64,000 nucleotides of DNA from Rhodanobacter thiooxydans LCS2 (GCF_000264375.1 NZ_AJXW01000010.1:1-64000); one strand, 5' to 3'; shown: positions 39,880 to 49,424, counted from the first letter of the stretch. Notes: generated by a model not told the origin, from the sequence alone. Numbers and translations are program-made.

Positions 39880-41397
39880 TCATGCGGCGAGGCTGCCGCC
39901 GGCGCGCGCCACGAACTTGTGGTGCGGCGGCAGGGTGTTCTTCGCGCGGCCGATCAGGGTGCGGATGTCGGCGAGGAAACCGTCCAGTTGCGCGTCGGTC
40001 AGCGCGTCGGCCAGTGGGTGGTGGCGCTGCGGCGCGATGCGCTGGCCCAGCAGCACCTGCACCCAACCGGTCTCGGCGAACAGCTCGTCGCCTTCGCGGA
40101 ACACCATGGCGGTGCGGCGGAACAGCTCGACCCGGCGCGCCAGCGACGGCGGGACCTCCATCGCGCCACACTGCTGCCAGAACGGCGTGTCGGTGCGCTC
40201 GGTGGCCTTGTAGTGCAGGATCAGGAAGTCGCGCACGTGCTCGTACTCGAAGCGGGTCTGGCGGTTGTACTCGTCCACCAGTGCGCTGTCGCAGCGGCGG
40301 TCGGGGAACATCGCCAGCAGGCGGCTGACGCCGGACTGCACCAGGTGGATGCTGGTCGATTCCAGCGGCTCCATGAAGCCGGCGGCCAGGCCCAGCGCTA
40401 GGCAGTTGCGGTTCCACGCCAGCTTGCGCATGCCGGTGACGAAGCGCAGCGGGCGCGGATCGCCCAACGCCTCGGTCTCCAGGTTCGCCAGCAGCTGGGC
40501 GGCGGCCTCGTCGTCGCTGATGAAGCGGCTGCAGTACACGTGGCCGTTGCCGGTGCGGTGGCGCAGCGGGATGCGCCACTGCCAGCCGGCCGTGCGCGCG
40601 CTGGCCTGGGTGTACGGGCGCATCGGGCCGCCCGGCGCGCTGCCCACCGCCAGCGCGCGGTCGCATGGCAGCCACTGCTGCCAGTTCTCGTAGCCGGTGT
40701 TGAGCGCGCCCTCGATCAGCAGGCCGCGGAAGCCGGAGCAGTCGATGAAGAAGTCGCCCTCGACGAGCTCGCCGCTGTCCAGCTGCAGCGATTCGATGAA
40801 GCCGTCGCCCTCGCGCAGACGCGCGTCCACCACCTTGCCCTCGGTGCGCTGCACGCTGCCCGGCGCGATGCGCTCGCGCAGGTATTGCGCGTAGCGCGAG
40901 GCGTCGAAGTGGTAGGCGTAGCGCAGGCCGCCGAGCGGGCTGTCGGGGATCTTCTCCAGCGGCGCGAAACGGTTTTCCGCCGCGGCCGCGGCGTTGAGCG
41001 AATACGCCCACAGGTCCGGCGTGTCAGCGTGGCCACGTTCCTGCACGGCGCGCAGCCAGTAATGGTGGAATGGCGTGAGCCCCAGCGGCAGGCCGAGGTC
41101 GCCGAAGGCATGCAAATAGGAGTCACCCAGGCGGGTGAAGTCGTTGAGCTGCACGCCCAGCTTATAGGTGCCGTGGGCGAAGCGCAGCATCGCGTCCTCG
41201 TCGATGCCGAGGAAGCGGTTGATGTGGCGGATCTGCGGAATGGTGGCCTCGCCCACGCCGACGGTGCCGATCTCGGCCGATTCGACCAGCTGGATCTGCA
41301 CCTGCGGGCCGAGCGCCTGCGCCAGCAGCGCCGCCGCCAGCCAGCCGGCGGTGCCGCCGCCGACGATCACGATGCGGCGGATGCGGGGATCGTTCAT
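39880..41397 (-). CDS. Tryptophan-halogenase-family flavoprotein
   Basis: 505 residues. Flavin-halogenase features are visible: the FAD-binding GGGTAGWLAA, VGVGEATIPQIRHINR, the Lys-containing TYKLGVQLNDF, the W-x-W-x-I-P motif in AGWQWRIPLRHR, and LALGLAAGFMEPLESTSIHLV. True halogenases need a flavin reductase, absent here. Family members are frequently found in TonB-receptor/glycosidase loci of Xanthomonas- and Caulobacter-type bacteria, where their role is unknown. It starts at 41397 with a gaggag site and is the gene after the receptor, beyond a terminator. The substrate is unresolved. Confidence 0.92.
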   Translation of the reverse strand: MNDPRIRRIVIVGGGTAGWLAAALLAQALGPQVQIQLVESAEIGTVGVGEATIPQIRHINRFLGIDEDAMLRFAHGTYKLGVQLNDFTRLGDSYLHAFGDLGLPLGLTPFHHYWLRAVQERGHADTPDLWAYSLNAAAAAENRFAPLEKIPDSPLGGLRYAYHFDASRYAQYLRERIAPGSVQRTEGKVVDARLREGDGFIESLQLDSGELVEGDFFIDCSGFRGLLIEGALNTGYENWQQWLPCDRALAVGSAPGGPMRPYTQASARTAGWQWRIPLRHRTGNGHVYCSRFISDDEAAAQLLANLETEALGDPRPLRFVTGMRKLAWNRNCLALGLAAGFMEPLESTSIHLVQSGVSRLLAMFPDRRCDSALVDEYNRQTRFEYEHVRDFLILHYKATERTDTPFWQQCGAMEVPPSLARRVELFRRTAMVFREGDELFAETGWVQVLLGQRIAPQRHHPLADALTDAQLDGFLADIRTLIGRAKNTLPPHHKFVARAGGSLAA

Positions 41398-41432
41398 GTC
41401 ACGGCTCCTCGGCACCCTGTCTGCATGATCGT

Positions 41433-41467
41433 AAAAAAAAGCCCCGCCGGACAACACACAGCGGGGC
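41433..41467 (-). terminator. Rho-independent terminator after the TonB-dependent receptor gene
   Basis: Read on the minus strand, gccccgc pairs with gcggggc around a 13-base loop and is followed by a run of eight T. It lies 28 bases beyond the receptor stop and 36 bases before the halogenase start. It probably ends or attenuates the receptor transcript, limiting read-through to the glycosidase genes. Confidence 0.9.
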
Positions 41468-41494
41468 AGCTTGGGGAGGTAATGCCGATACGGC

Positions 41495-44452
41495 TTACTG
41501 GAACTTGTACGAGACGCCGATATCGTAGCGGCGGCCGTAACGCTCCCACGTCAGCACCTGGCGGGGATCGTTGTTCTGGTACGTGATGAAGCGCTTGTTG
41601 GACAGGTTGGAGCCCTGCACGATGAAGGTCAGGCCCTTCAGGCTGCCGCTGTCGAAGCTGTAGCTGAGCTGGGCGTCGTAGCTGCTGCCCCCCTTGACGG
41701 TCTGCATGATGCGGGAAGCACTGATGCCCGACACCTCGCCCAGGAAGCTCGAACGGTAGCTGTCGCTGATGCGCGCTTCGAAGCCGCTGTGCTGGTAGTA
41801 CAGCGTGGCGTTGGCCACCCACTTCGACAGGCCCGGCACGGTGATCGGATCGGGGTTGCCGGCGTACACCAGCGAGCTCTTGGTGCGGTTGCCGGTGAGG
41901 ATCATGCCGAAACCGTCGAGCACCGGGGTCACCAGGTTGAACGGCGTGTTCAAGGTGACCTGAACGCCCTTCACGTAGCCGCGGCCGTCGTTGGTGGGAC
42001 CTTCGACGATGCCCTTGGTGGTGCCCAGCTGGGCCTGCTGCTCCGGCGTCAGGCCGAACGGCAGGAAGGCGCTGAAGTCGTACAGGTAGGCCGCGTTCGG
42101 GTTGATGTAGTCATGCAGCTTGATGAAGTAGCCCGACAGCGCGAAGTAGCCGGCGCCGCTGCGGCACAGGTCGGAGTTCTTCGCGTCGTTGGAGTTGCAC
42201 TCGTAGCCCGACCCGCCCGAGAAGTAGTGCTCGTAGCTGACGTTGTAGTTGTCGGCCATGGTCGGTGTCAGCTTCGGGTTGCCACCCTTGGCGCCGAAGT
42301 AGGCCTGGTTCGGGTCGGTGTTCGCCAGGTGCGTGAGGTTGCCGCTCACCCCGAGGCTGGCGTTCATCTGGTCCATGCGCGGGCGGGCCAGGGTGCGCGC
42401 GGCGCTGACGCGCAGGTCGTCGTTGTCGGTGAAGCCGAAGATCAGGTTCGCGCTGGGCAGGTAGCGGGTGTAGGTGGTGCTGGCGGTGACCGGAATCAGC
42501 TGAGTCTGTCCGCCGGTGACCGAGCTGCCGGGCGCCACGCGCTCGCCCACGCCGCGCTGCGAGGTGCGCTGCGCCTGGATGCCGAAGTTGCCGCGCAGGC
42601 TGACACCGCCCAGGTAGGTGTCCAGGTTCATCTGCAGGTACGGCGTGAGGGTCTTCTCGCGCACCTTCCAGTTCGGCGGCATCGCCAGCGACGAACCGAA
42701 GGTCGGCACCTGTTGCAGCGTGCCGTTCGCAAGCAGGTCGAACGGGTTGTAGCAGAGCTGCGAGCTCACGCCCATCCACGACAGCGGGTCGCAGCTGCTG
42801 CCGGTGAACGGCGCGGTCTGCACTGCATTGCCGCCGCTGATGGTGCCGCCGCCCAGGGTCAGGAAGTCCTGGTCGGTGTGGTAGGTCTTGTTGCGCTTGC
42901 TGTACGCCACGCCGAACTCCATGCTGGAGAACGGACCGCTGGAGAAGCTGCGCTCCACGCTCAGGCGCAGGTTGGCGAGGTAGTCCACGGTGTGCGGCGC
43001 GTTGATGAAGCCGGCCTGCACCACGTCGTTGCCGCCGCCCCAGCCCTGCGGGTCGGTAAGCACCATGCCCTGGGTGTAGTCCAGTGTCGGGTTGACGTAA
43101 AGAAGGCCGTTGCCGAGTTCGCTGAAACCGATGGTGTCAGTGGGGCCACTCTTGTTGTAGCCGAAGCCCGAGTAGCTTTCCAGGCTCACGTCACGGCGAG
43201 TGGCGCGCGAATAGTTTGCGTTGAGGTTGGCGGTCCAGTTCTCGTTGATGGTGAACTTGTTTTCCCAGTTGAAGTTGTAGACCCGGGCGCTGGTGCTGTT
43301 GTAGTCGTTGCGGATCACTGGCGACACGTTGGTGTAGGTACCGCTAGTCACCAGGCCATTTGAGGCTGTAATACCCGGCGCCACGATGCCACTCGCCCAG
43401 CCAAGCGGAAACTCCATGCCCTTGGCCTGCTGCACTTCCTTGAAGTTGTCGTAGGTGAGATCGATGGTGCCGGTGTAGAACTCATTCGGCTGCCACTGCA
43501 CGGTGGCCAGCACGCCGCGGCGCTTCATCGAGTCGGAGATGCCGAAGTTCTTGGAACCACCTAATACCTGATTGCCATTGGCGTTCGAGCAGTTGCTTAC
43601 TCCATTTGTTTTTGAGCACGAGTCGGGAGTGGGATAGCCCCACGGCTGCTGGTGCTGGATCTGCGAGGGGTTGTTCTCCAGGTCCACGCCCAGGGTGACG
43701 CCCAGGGTGTGGTCGGCGAACTGGTGCACCCACACGCCGTTGACGTTGTAGCCCTTGTCGCTGACGCCCGGGCCGCTCGACAGCTGGGACATGTCGTTCC
43801 AGATGTAATGGGCATTCAGTGCGGCCTCCGGGCCGCTCTTCTCCAGCGGGCGGATGGTGTGCATGTCGACCGTACCGGTCAGGCCCTGGCCGATCAGGTT
43901 GGCGGAGGGCGACAGGTGCACCACCACGTTGTCGAACCAGCTTGACGGGTACTGGTCGAACTGCACGTCGCGGTTGTTCGAGGTGGAAACCTGCTGGCCG
44001 CCATTGATCAGCGCGGTGGAGAAATCCGGGCCCATGCCGTGGATGGTCAGCACCTGCGGACGGCCGCTCACCGTCTGCACGGCGAGGCCGGGCAGGCGGC
44101 CGAGCGTGTCGGCGATGGACACGCCGGGCAGCTTGCCGACCTGCTCGGCCGACACCGCCTCGACGATGGTGCTGGAGTTGCGCTTCAGTGCGGTGGAATT
44201 CTCGATGCTGCTGATGAAGCCGTTCACCTCCACGGCCTGCATCTTCTGCGCCTTGTGCTTGCCGTCGGCGTCCTTCTCATCCTTCTTGGTCTGGTCGGCC
44301 GACGTGGTCGGCGCCTGATCCTGCGTGCTCTGCTGCGGGCCGGCCGCGGTCGCGGGTGCGGCCGCGGGCGTGGTGGCGGCATAGGCCGTGGCGCACATGC
44401 CAAGGCACACCGATGCAATCGCCATTGCCAGCATGTTGTGTTTCAGAACCAT
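41495..44452 (-). CDS. TonB-dependent receptor, maltodextrin-type
   Basis: 985 residues, outer membrane. A signal peptide (MLAMAIASVCLGMCATAYA) and a low-complexity Ala/Pro/Thr region (about 26-70) precede the plug domain: EAVSAEQVGKLPGVSIADTLGRLPGLAVQ, then VLTIHGMGPDFSTALINGGQQVSTSNNRDVQFDQYPS. A long beta-barrel follows, ending YGRRYDIGVSYKFQ with the terminal aromatic residue. The pattern is that of the large receptors in carbohydrate utilisation loci. Substrate import of alpha-glucans is inferred from the neighbouring enzymes and the operator. It starts at 44452 and faces the divergent GH13 gene across 434 bases with two operators. Confidence 0.95.
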   Translation of the reverse strand: MVLKHNMLAMAIASVCLGMCATAYAATTPAAAPATAAGPQQSTQDQAPTTSADQTKKDEKDADGKHKAQKMQAVEVNGFISSIENSTALKRNSSTIVEAVSAEQVGKLPGVSIADTLGRLPGLAVQTVSGRPQVLTIHGMGPDFSTALINGGQQVSTSNNRDVQFDQYPSSWFDNVVVHLSPSANLIGQGLTGTVDMHTIRPLEKSGPEAALNAHYIWNDMSQLSSGPGVSDKGYNVNGVWVHQFADHTLGVTLGVDLENNPSQIQHQQPWGYPTPDSCSKTNGVSNCSNANGNQVLGGSKNFGISDSMKRRGVLATVQWQPNEFYTGTIDLTYDNFKEVQQAKGMEFPLGWASGIVAPGITASNGLVTSGTYTNVSPVIRNDYNSTSARVYNFNWENKFTINENWTANLNANYSRATRRDVSLESYSGFGYNKSGPTDTIGFSELGNGLLYVNPTLDYTQGMVLTDPQGWGGGNDVVQAGFINAPHTVDYLANLRLSVERSFSSGPFSSMEFGVAYSKRNKTYHTDQDFLTLGGGTISGGNAVQTAPFTGSSCDPLSWMGVSSQLCYNPFDLLANGTLQQVPTFGSSLAMPPNWKVREKTLTPYLQMNLDTYLGGVSLRGNFGIQAQRTSQRGVGERVAPGSSVTGGQTQLIPVTASTTYTRYLPSANLIFGFTDNDDLRVSAARTLARPRMDQMNASLGVSGNLTHLANTDPNQAYFGAKGGNPKLTPTMADNYNVSYEHYFSGGSGYECNSNDAKNSDLCRSGAGYFALSGYFIKLHDYINPNAAYLYDFSAFLPFGLTPEQQAQLGTTKGIVEGPTNDGRGYVKGVQVTLNTPFNLVTPVLDGFGMILTGNRTKSSLVYAGNPDPITVPGLSKWVANATLYYQHSGFEARISDSYRSSFLGEVSGISASRIMQTVKGGSSYDAQLSYSFDSGSLKGLTFIVQGSNLSNKRFITYQNNDPRQVLTWERYGRRYDIGVSYKFQ

Positions 44453-44606
44453 GTAAATCCCCTCCCACGAATGGTGTGTCGCCGTTGATCTCGGTTATTG
44501 GTGTTCCCCGCGCTTCCGTCGGCGACAACCGTCGGCAGGTGCGCTGCCGAGCTTTTCGGCGGCGTGTTTGCATGGTAGGCCGGCATTTCCGCAGCGAAGC
44601 ATTTCC

Positions 44607-44620
44607 TGCATACGTATTCA
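44607..44620. promoter_or_regulatory. Putative LacI-family operator, copy 3
   Basis: tgcatacgtattca, identical to the 14421 and 31865 sites, lies 155 bases upstream of the TonB-dependent receptor start (minus strand). Confidence 0.75.
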
Positions 44621-44776
44621 TGGCGGGCGCTGTATTGCGCTTGCTGCGCTGCGGTAGCGCGTGCTCCTGCACCGGGCCTGCACGGCGCGGGCCGCAACGC
44701 GGCTTGACTTTGCGGGCGGCATGGAGACGGCGGCCGCGTGCCCATCCTGCATTGCATGCCGCAGCTGCAGCACGAA

Positions 44777-44790
44777 TGAATACGTATGCA
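44777..44790. promoter_or_regulatory. Putative LacI-family operator, copy 4
   Basis: tgaatacgtatgca, the exact reverse complement of the other three, lies 97 bases upstream of the cytoplasmic GH13 gene on the plus strand. The pair at 44607 and 44777 stands about 170 bases apart in one divergent intergenic region, a spacing that could allow DNA looping. Confidence 0.75.
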
Positions 44791-44886
44791 CACTCGTGCT
44801 GCTTGTCACGGGCCTGCGGCTAAGCTGATCGCCACTCAATGACGGGTGGGCGGATGTGCCTGCCGCATGTCGCAGGGACACGTTCC

Positions 44887-46509
44887 ATGACCGAGGCACC
44901 CTGGTGGCGCGGAGCCGTCATCTACCAGATCTATCCGCGCAGTTTCCTGGACACCGACGGTGACGGCGTGGGCGACCTGCCGGGCATCATCGAACGGCTC
45001 GACTACGTGGCCGGCCTCGGCGTGGACGCGATCTGGATCGCGCCGTTCTTCCGCTCGCCGATGGCCGACTTCGGCTACGACATCGCCGACTACCGCGACG
45101 TCGATCCGCTGTTCGGCACGCTGGCGGATTTCGACGCGCTGCTGGCGAAGGCGCACGCGCTGGGCCTGAAGGTGATGATCGACCAGGTGCTCAGCCACAC
45201 CTCGGTCGAGCACGCGTGGTTCCGCGAGAGCCGCCAGAGCCGCGACAACCCGAAGGCCGACTGGTACGTGTGGGCCGACGCGAAGGGCGACGGCAGTCCG
45301 CCGAACAACTGGCTGTCGCTGTTCGGCGGCAGCGCCTGGCAGTGGGAGCCGCGCCGCGGCCAGTACTACCTGCACAACTTCCTGACCTCGCAGCCGGACC
45401 TGAATTTCTACCACCCGGACGTGCGCGCGGCGATCCTCGACAGCGTGCGCTTCTGGCTGGACAAGGGCGTGGACGGCTTCCGCCTGGACGCGATCAACTT
45501 CTGCTTTCACGATGCGTTGCTGCGCGACAACCCGCCCAAGCCGAAGGACCAGCGCGTGGGCCGCGGCTTCAGTCCGGACAACCCGTACGCGTTCCAGTAC
45601 CACTATTACAACAACACGCGACCGGAGAACCTCGCGTTCCTCGGCGAGCTGCGCGCGCTGATGGATCGCTACCCGGGGGCGGCCACGCTGGGCGAGATCT
45701 CCTCGGAGGATTCGCTGGCGACGATGGCCGAGTACACCCGCCCCGGCCGGCTGCACATGGGCTACAGCTTCGAGCTGCTCACCGACGACTTCAGCGCTGC
45801 GTACATCCGCAGCACGGTGCAGGCGCTGGAAGCGCAGATGACCGACGGCTGGCCGTGCTGGGCGATCTCCAACCATGACGTCGAGCGCGTGCTGACGCGC
45901 TGGGGCGGTGGCCAGCCTTCGCGGCAACTGGCCAACCTGCTCACCGCGATGCTGTGTTCGTTGCGCGGCTCGGTGTGCATTTACCAGGGCGAGGAGCTGG
46001 GCCTGACCGAAGCCGAGCTGCCGTACGAGGCGTTGCAGGATCCGTACGGCATTGCGTTCTGGCCGCAGTTCAAGGGCCGCGACGGTTGCCGCACGCCGAT
46101 GCCGTGGAGCGACGTCGACGCGCAGGCCGGTTTCAGCGGCGGCATGCCGTGGCTGCCGGTGCCGGCGGAACATCACGCGCTGGCGGTGAGCCGGCAGGAG
46201 GCCGACCCGCATTCGGTGCTGAACGGCTTCCGCACTTTCATGCACTGGCGCAAGTCGCAGCCGGCGCTGCGCTGGGGCGACATCGCCTTCATCGACACCG
46301 CCGAGCCGGTGCTGGCGTTCACCCGCCGCCTGGACGGGCAGACCGTGCTGGTGGCATTCAACCTGGCTGGCGCCGACGTGGCGATCGACCTGCCCGCGGA
46401 GCTTGGCGAGCCGCAGCCGCTGGACGGCCATGGCCTGGTGGCTGGCCGGCTCGACGGCCGCCGCCTGCATCTGCCCGGCCACGGAGCATGGTTCGCCAGC
46501 GTGGCGTGA
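44887..46509 (+). CDS. Cytoplasmic alpha-glucosidase, GH13 (XgtA-like)
   Basis: 540 residues with no signal peptide, so cytoplasmic. The sequence closely follows the Xanthomonas XgtA type: WWRGAVIYQIYPRSFLD, YDIADYRDVDPLFG, VMIDQVLSHTS, GVDGFRLDAINFCFHD (nucleophile Asp), ATLGEISSEDSLA (acid/base Glu) and WAISNHDVERV (third Asp). It hydrolyses or transglycosylates maltose and short maltodextrins brought in by the MFS. The ATG at 44887 is the family start; the longer reading from 44836 is not needed. It is plus-strand and divergent from the receptor gene, with an operator upstream. A 1-base overlap joins it to the next gene. Confidence 0.96.
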   Translation: MTEAPWWRGAVIYQIYPRSFLDTDGDGVGDLPGIIERLDYVAGLGVDAIWIAPFFRSPMADFGYDIADYRDVDPLFGTLADFDALLAKAHALGLKVMIDQVLSHTSVEHAWFRESRQSRDNPKADWYVWADAKGDGSPPNNWLSLFGGSAWQWEPRRGQYYLHNFLTSQPDLNFYHPDVRAAILDSVRFWLDKGVDGFRLDAINFCFHDALLRDNPPKPKDQRVGRGFSPDNPYAFQYHYYNNTRPENLAFLGELRALMDRYPGAATLGEISSEDSLATMAEYTRPGRLHMGYSFELLTDDFSAAYIRSTVQALEAQMTDGWPCWAISNHDVERVLTRWGGGQPSRQLANLLTAMLCSLRGSVCIYQGEELGLTEAELPYEALQDPYGIAFWPQFKGRDGCRTPMPWSDVDAQAGFSGGMPWLPVPAEHHALAVSRQEADPHSVLNGFRTFMHWRKSQPALRWGDIAFIDTAEPVLAFTRRLDGQTVLVAFNLAGADVAIDLPAELGEPQPLDGHGLVAGRLDGRRLHLPGHGAWFASVA

Positions 46510-47486
46510 TGATGCTTCGGCTCGTCGTCCTGCCGTGGCTGCTGCCCGGCGCCTTGCTCGTCAGCGGCAACGCGATCGCGTCGCAGGGCGGCGCCGTTGA
46601 CGCACCGGTGCAGTTGCAACTCGACGCACCGGCGTTCGCGCCGCAGAAGATCGCGGTCACGGTCTACCCGCCGCCGGGTTACACGCCAGCGGCGTCGCGT
46701 CGCTACCCGGTGCTGTACGCAAACGACGGCCAGGACATGGCCGCGGTGGAGCTGCAGCCGACGCTGGCGCGGCTGTACCGCGAGCGGGCGATCGAGCCGG
46801 TGATCGTGGTGGCGATCCGCATGCTCGACGACCGCGCCAGCGGCTACGGCCTGTTCGATCGTGCCAGCGCGCGCAGCCTCGTCGGCGGTTCGCGGATCGG
46901 CCCGATCGGCGTGCGCGCGCAGGACTATTCCGCCTGGGTCGCCACCGTGCTGGTGCCATACGTCGACGCGCACTACCGCACGCGCAGCAGCGCGCGCGGA
47001 CGCGCCATGCTGGGCTGGTCGCTCGGTGCACTGAACGCGTTCGGCCTCGGCTGGCAGTATCCGGAGCTGTTCGGCCGGGTCGGCGCCTTCTCACCCTCGT
47101 TCTGGCTGGCGGCGGACCGCAGCAGCGCCACCGCGATCCAGCACACCCGGCTGGCGCAGGCGATGGTCGATCGCGGCCCCCGGCGCGCCGGCCTGAGGTT
47201 CTGGTTCGCGGCGGGCACGGCGGAGGAAAGCGCGGACCGCGACGGCGACGGAGTCAACGACACGATCGACGACGTGCAGGATCTGCTGGAAGGCTATCGC
47301 GGTGCCGACGGCTTTCGCACGCGCGGCCTGAGCCAGCTCGGTTATTCGATCAACCTGGACTACGCGGGGCATCCGTCGCGCAGGGCGGATGCCTCGTTGT
47401 TCCTGTTGCCGGGCGGCCAGCACAACCAGGCGTCATGGAGGCAGATGTTGCCGCTGTTCCTGCGCTGGGCTTACGGCCGGCGTTGA
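46509..47486 (+). CDS. Exported esterase (EstD/enterochelin-esterase-like)
   Basis: 325 residues with a signal peptide (LVVLPWLLPGALLVSGNAIA). It has alpha/beta-hydrolase features of the putative esterase family: YPVLYANDGQDMAAVELQ, the nucleophile elbow GRAMLGWSLGALNAFGLGWQYPELFG (Gly-x-Ser-x-Gly), an acidic region (ADRDGDGVNDTIDDVQD), and the C-terminal His in LLPGGQHNQASW. Its start overlaps the alpha-glucosidase stop by one base (TGATG; a second ATG is at 46512), so both are one operon. Possibly deacylates sugar or siderophore-like substrates; the substrate is unknown. Confidence 0.88.
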   Translation: MMLRLVVLPWLLPGALLVSGNAIASQGGAVDAPVQLQLDAPAFAPQKIAVTVYPPPGYTPAASRRYPVLYANDGQDMAAVELQPTLARLYRERAIEPVIVVAIRMLDDRASGYGLFDRASARSLVGGSRIGPIGVRAQDYSAWVATVLVPYVDAHYRTRSSARGRAMLGWSLGALNAFGLGWQYPELFGRVGAFSPSFWLAADRSSATAIQHTRLAQAMVDRGPRRAGLRFWFAAGTAEESADRDGDGVNDTIDDVQDLLEGYRGADGFRTRGLSQLGYSINLDYAGHPSRRADASLFLLPGGQHNQASWRQMLPLFLRWAYGRR

Positions 47487-47581
47487 TCTTGGCCTTGCTC
47501 CTCCCCTGCGTATAGCGGGAGGTCGTGACGGAGAAGGTCAAGGGCTGAATCCACCTCAGTCCTCCCCTGTTAAGCAGGTTC

Positions 47582-47647
47582 GTAGGGCGGGCACCGCCCG
47601 CCGCACTTCCGGCATGCCGGAGAGCCGGCGGGCGGTGCCCGCCCTAC
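47582..47647. repeat. REP pair (gtagggcgggc type)
   Basis: Inverted gtagggcgggcaccgcccgcc units bracket a loop with a ccggcatgccgg dyad. It lies between the convergent esterase and M28 peptidase genes. Just upstream (47505-47580) are imperfect cctcccctg words of the hairpin type seen near 7778. Confidence 0.92.
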
Positions 47648-47691
47648 TTGGTCAAGGCGAGTTCGCAACACGAACCCGACGACAGCGTGGG

Positions 47692-49344
47692 TTACTTGCG
47701 CTCGGCGGCGCTGGTGTCGCGGATCGCGCGGAATTCGGAGTCCTTGCTCCAGTCCGGCCACTGGTCGGAATTCGCCAGCTGGTTGCCCACGGCGTAGAGC
47801 AGCTGCAGGTCGCGCGCCATGCCGGTGAAGGTCCAGCTGGCCTGCCATTCGTCGCCGGGCTGGTGGTAGCGCTTGGCGGTATAGTCGTCTGCCGTCGCCT
47901 TGCCGGCCTTGATGCCGCCGTCGATCCAGTCGTTGCCGGAGCCGAACGACACCGCCGGCACGCCGCGCTTGGCGAACGAGAAGTGATCGGAGCGGAAGAA
48001 GTAGCCGGCTTCCGGCTTCGGGTCCGCGGTGTAGCTCATGCCGTACTGCTTCGCCTTGGCCACCAGGTCGTCCAGCAGACCGAGCTTGGCGCTGCCGGAG
48101 ATGGTGAAGTTGCGCGCCGGGCCGTGCGGGTCGAGCGCGTCCATGTTGAGCACGCCCACCGTGGTGGCCAGCGGGTACAGCGGGTTGGCGGCGTAGTACT
48201 CGGAGCCGAGCAGGCCCTTCTCCTCGGCGGTGACGTTGAGGAACACCACCGAGCGTTCGGGCTTCGGCCCCTGCGCGAACGCGCGGCCCATCTCGATCAG
48301 CGCCGCGGTGCCGGTGGCATTGTCGACCGCGCCGTTGTAGATGCGGTCGCCCTTCGCGTCGGGCGTGCCGACGCCGAGGTGGTCCCAGTGGCCGCTGTAG
48401 ATCACCGTTTCGTCCGGATGCTTGCTGCCCTCGACCATGCCTACGATGTTGTGCGAGGTGATCACCGCGGAGTCGACCTTGAAGTTCGCCGAGAGGCTCT
48501 CACCCTTCAGCGTCACCGGCTTGAACGCCCGCGTCTGCGCCTGCTTCTTCAGCGTGTCGAAATCCAGCCCGGCATGCTTGAACATGCGCACTGCCAGGTC
48601 CCGCTGGATCCAGCCTTCCAGTGGCGTATGCGTCGCGGCGGGCTTGTCGCGCACGATGTCGAACATCGCGTTGGTGTTGGAGTTCTTCACCGTGGCCCAG
48701 CCGTACGAGGCCGGCGCGGTTTCGTGCACGATCAGCAGGCCCAGCGCGCCCTGCCGCGCGGCTTCCTCGTACTTGTAGGTCCAGCGGCCGTAGTAGGTCA
48801 TCGCCTTGCCGCCGAAGTCGCCGTGGCCGGTCTCGAAGTCGGGGTCGTTGATCAGCACCACGGCGATCTTGCCGTGCAGGTCGACGCCCTTGAAGTCGTC
48901 CCAGTTGCGCTCGGGCGCCTTCACGCCGTAGCCCACGAACACCAGGGGCGCGTTTTCGATCGCCACCGTGGTCGAGCCATCCATCGGCGCGCGCACGGCG
49001 ATCTGTTCGCCCTGGGTCAGCGCTTCCTGCTTGCCGCCGAGGCCCAGCTTCAGCGCCGGCGCGCCCACGATCTGGCTGCGCCGCAGCGGTACCGCCTGGG
49101 TCCAGCCGCGCTTGCCGTCCTTGAGATCGCCGCCGGGCTGCAAGCCGGCGGCCTGCATCTGCGCCACCACGTAGTCGATGGTCTTGGCCTCACCCGGCGT
49201 GGCCGGACCGCGGCCTTCGAACGCATCGGAGGACAGCGTCTTCACCTCGGCCGACAACCGTTCGGTGCTGAAAGTGGGGGTGTCGGCGGCCTGCGCAGTG
49301 GCGCAGGCCGCCATCACCAGGGCAGAGAGGAGCAGTCGCTTCAC
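47692..49344 (-). CDS. Secreted M28 family metallopeptidase
   Basis: 550 residues with a signal peptide (MKRLLLSALVMAACATAQA). A PA-like segment (about 120-250) sits in the N-terminal half. The M28 zinc ligands are present: VIYSGHWDHLGVGT (His), GAVDNATGTAALIEMGRAF (Asp), LNVTAEEKGLLGSEYYA (Glu-Glu), VLNMDALDP (Asp) and YHQPGDEWQ (His). It is an aminopeptidase-like enzyme in the periplasm or outside. The start is a GTG at 49344 with aggtgact upstream. Confidence 0.94.
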   Translation of the reverse strand: MKRLLLSALVMAACATAQAADTPTFSTERLSAEVKTLSSDAFEGRGPATPGEAKTIDYVVAQMQAAGLQPGGDLKDGKRGWTQAVPLRRSQIVGAPALKLGLGGKQEALTQGEQIAVRAPMDGSTTVAIENAPLVFVGYGVKAPERNWDDFKGVDLHGKIAVVLINDPDFETGHGDFGGKAMTYYGRWTYKYEEAARQGALGLLIVHETAPASYGWATVKNSNTNAMFDIVRDKPAATHTPLEGWIQRDLAVRMFKHAGLDFDTLKKQAQTRAFKPVTLKGESLSANFKVDSAVITSHNIVGMVEGSKHPDETVIYSGHWDHLGVGTPDAKGDRIYNGAVDNATGTAALIEMGRAFAQGPKPERSVVFLNVTAEEKGLLGSEYYAANPLYPLATTVGVLNMDALDPHGPARNFTISGSAKLGLLDDLVAKAKQYGMSYTADPKPEAGYFFRSDHFSFAKRGVPAVSFGSGNDWIDGGIKAGKATADDYTAKRYHQPGDEWQASWTFTGMARDLQLLYAVGNQLANSDQWPDWSKDSEFRAIRDTSAAERK

Positions 49345-49424
49345 GGGCAGTCACCTGTCGGGGGGAGAGAGGATTCCCCGATGGTAGTGAGCGACCGCGG
49401 GCGGGTCCAGCCGGCGGCGGACGC

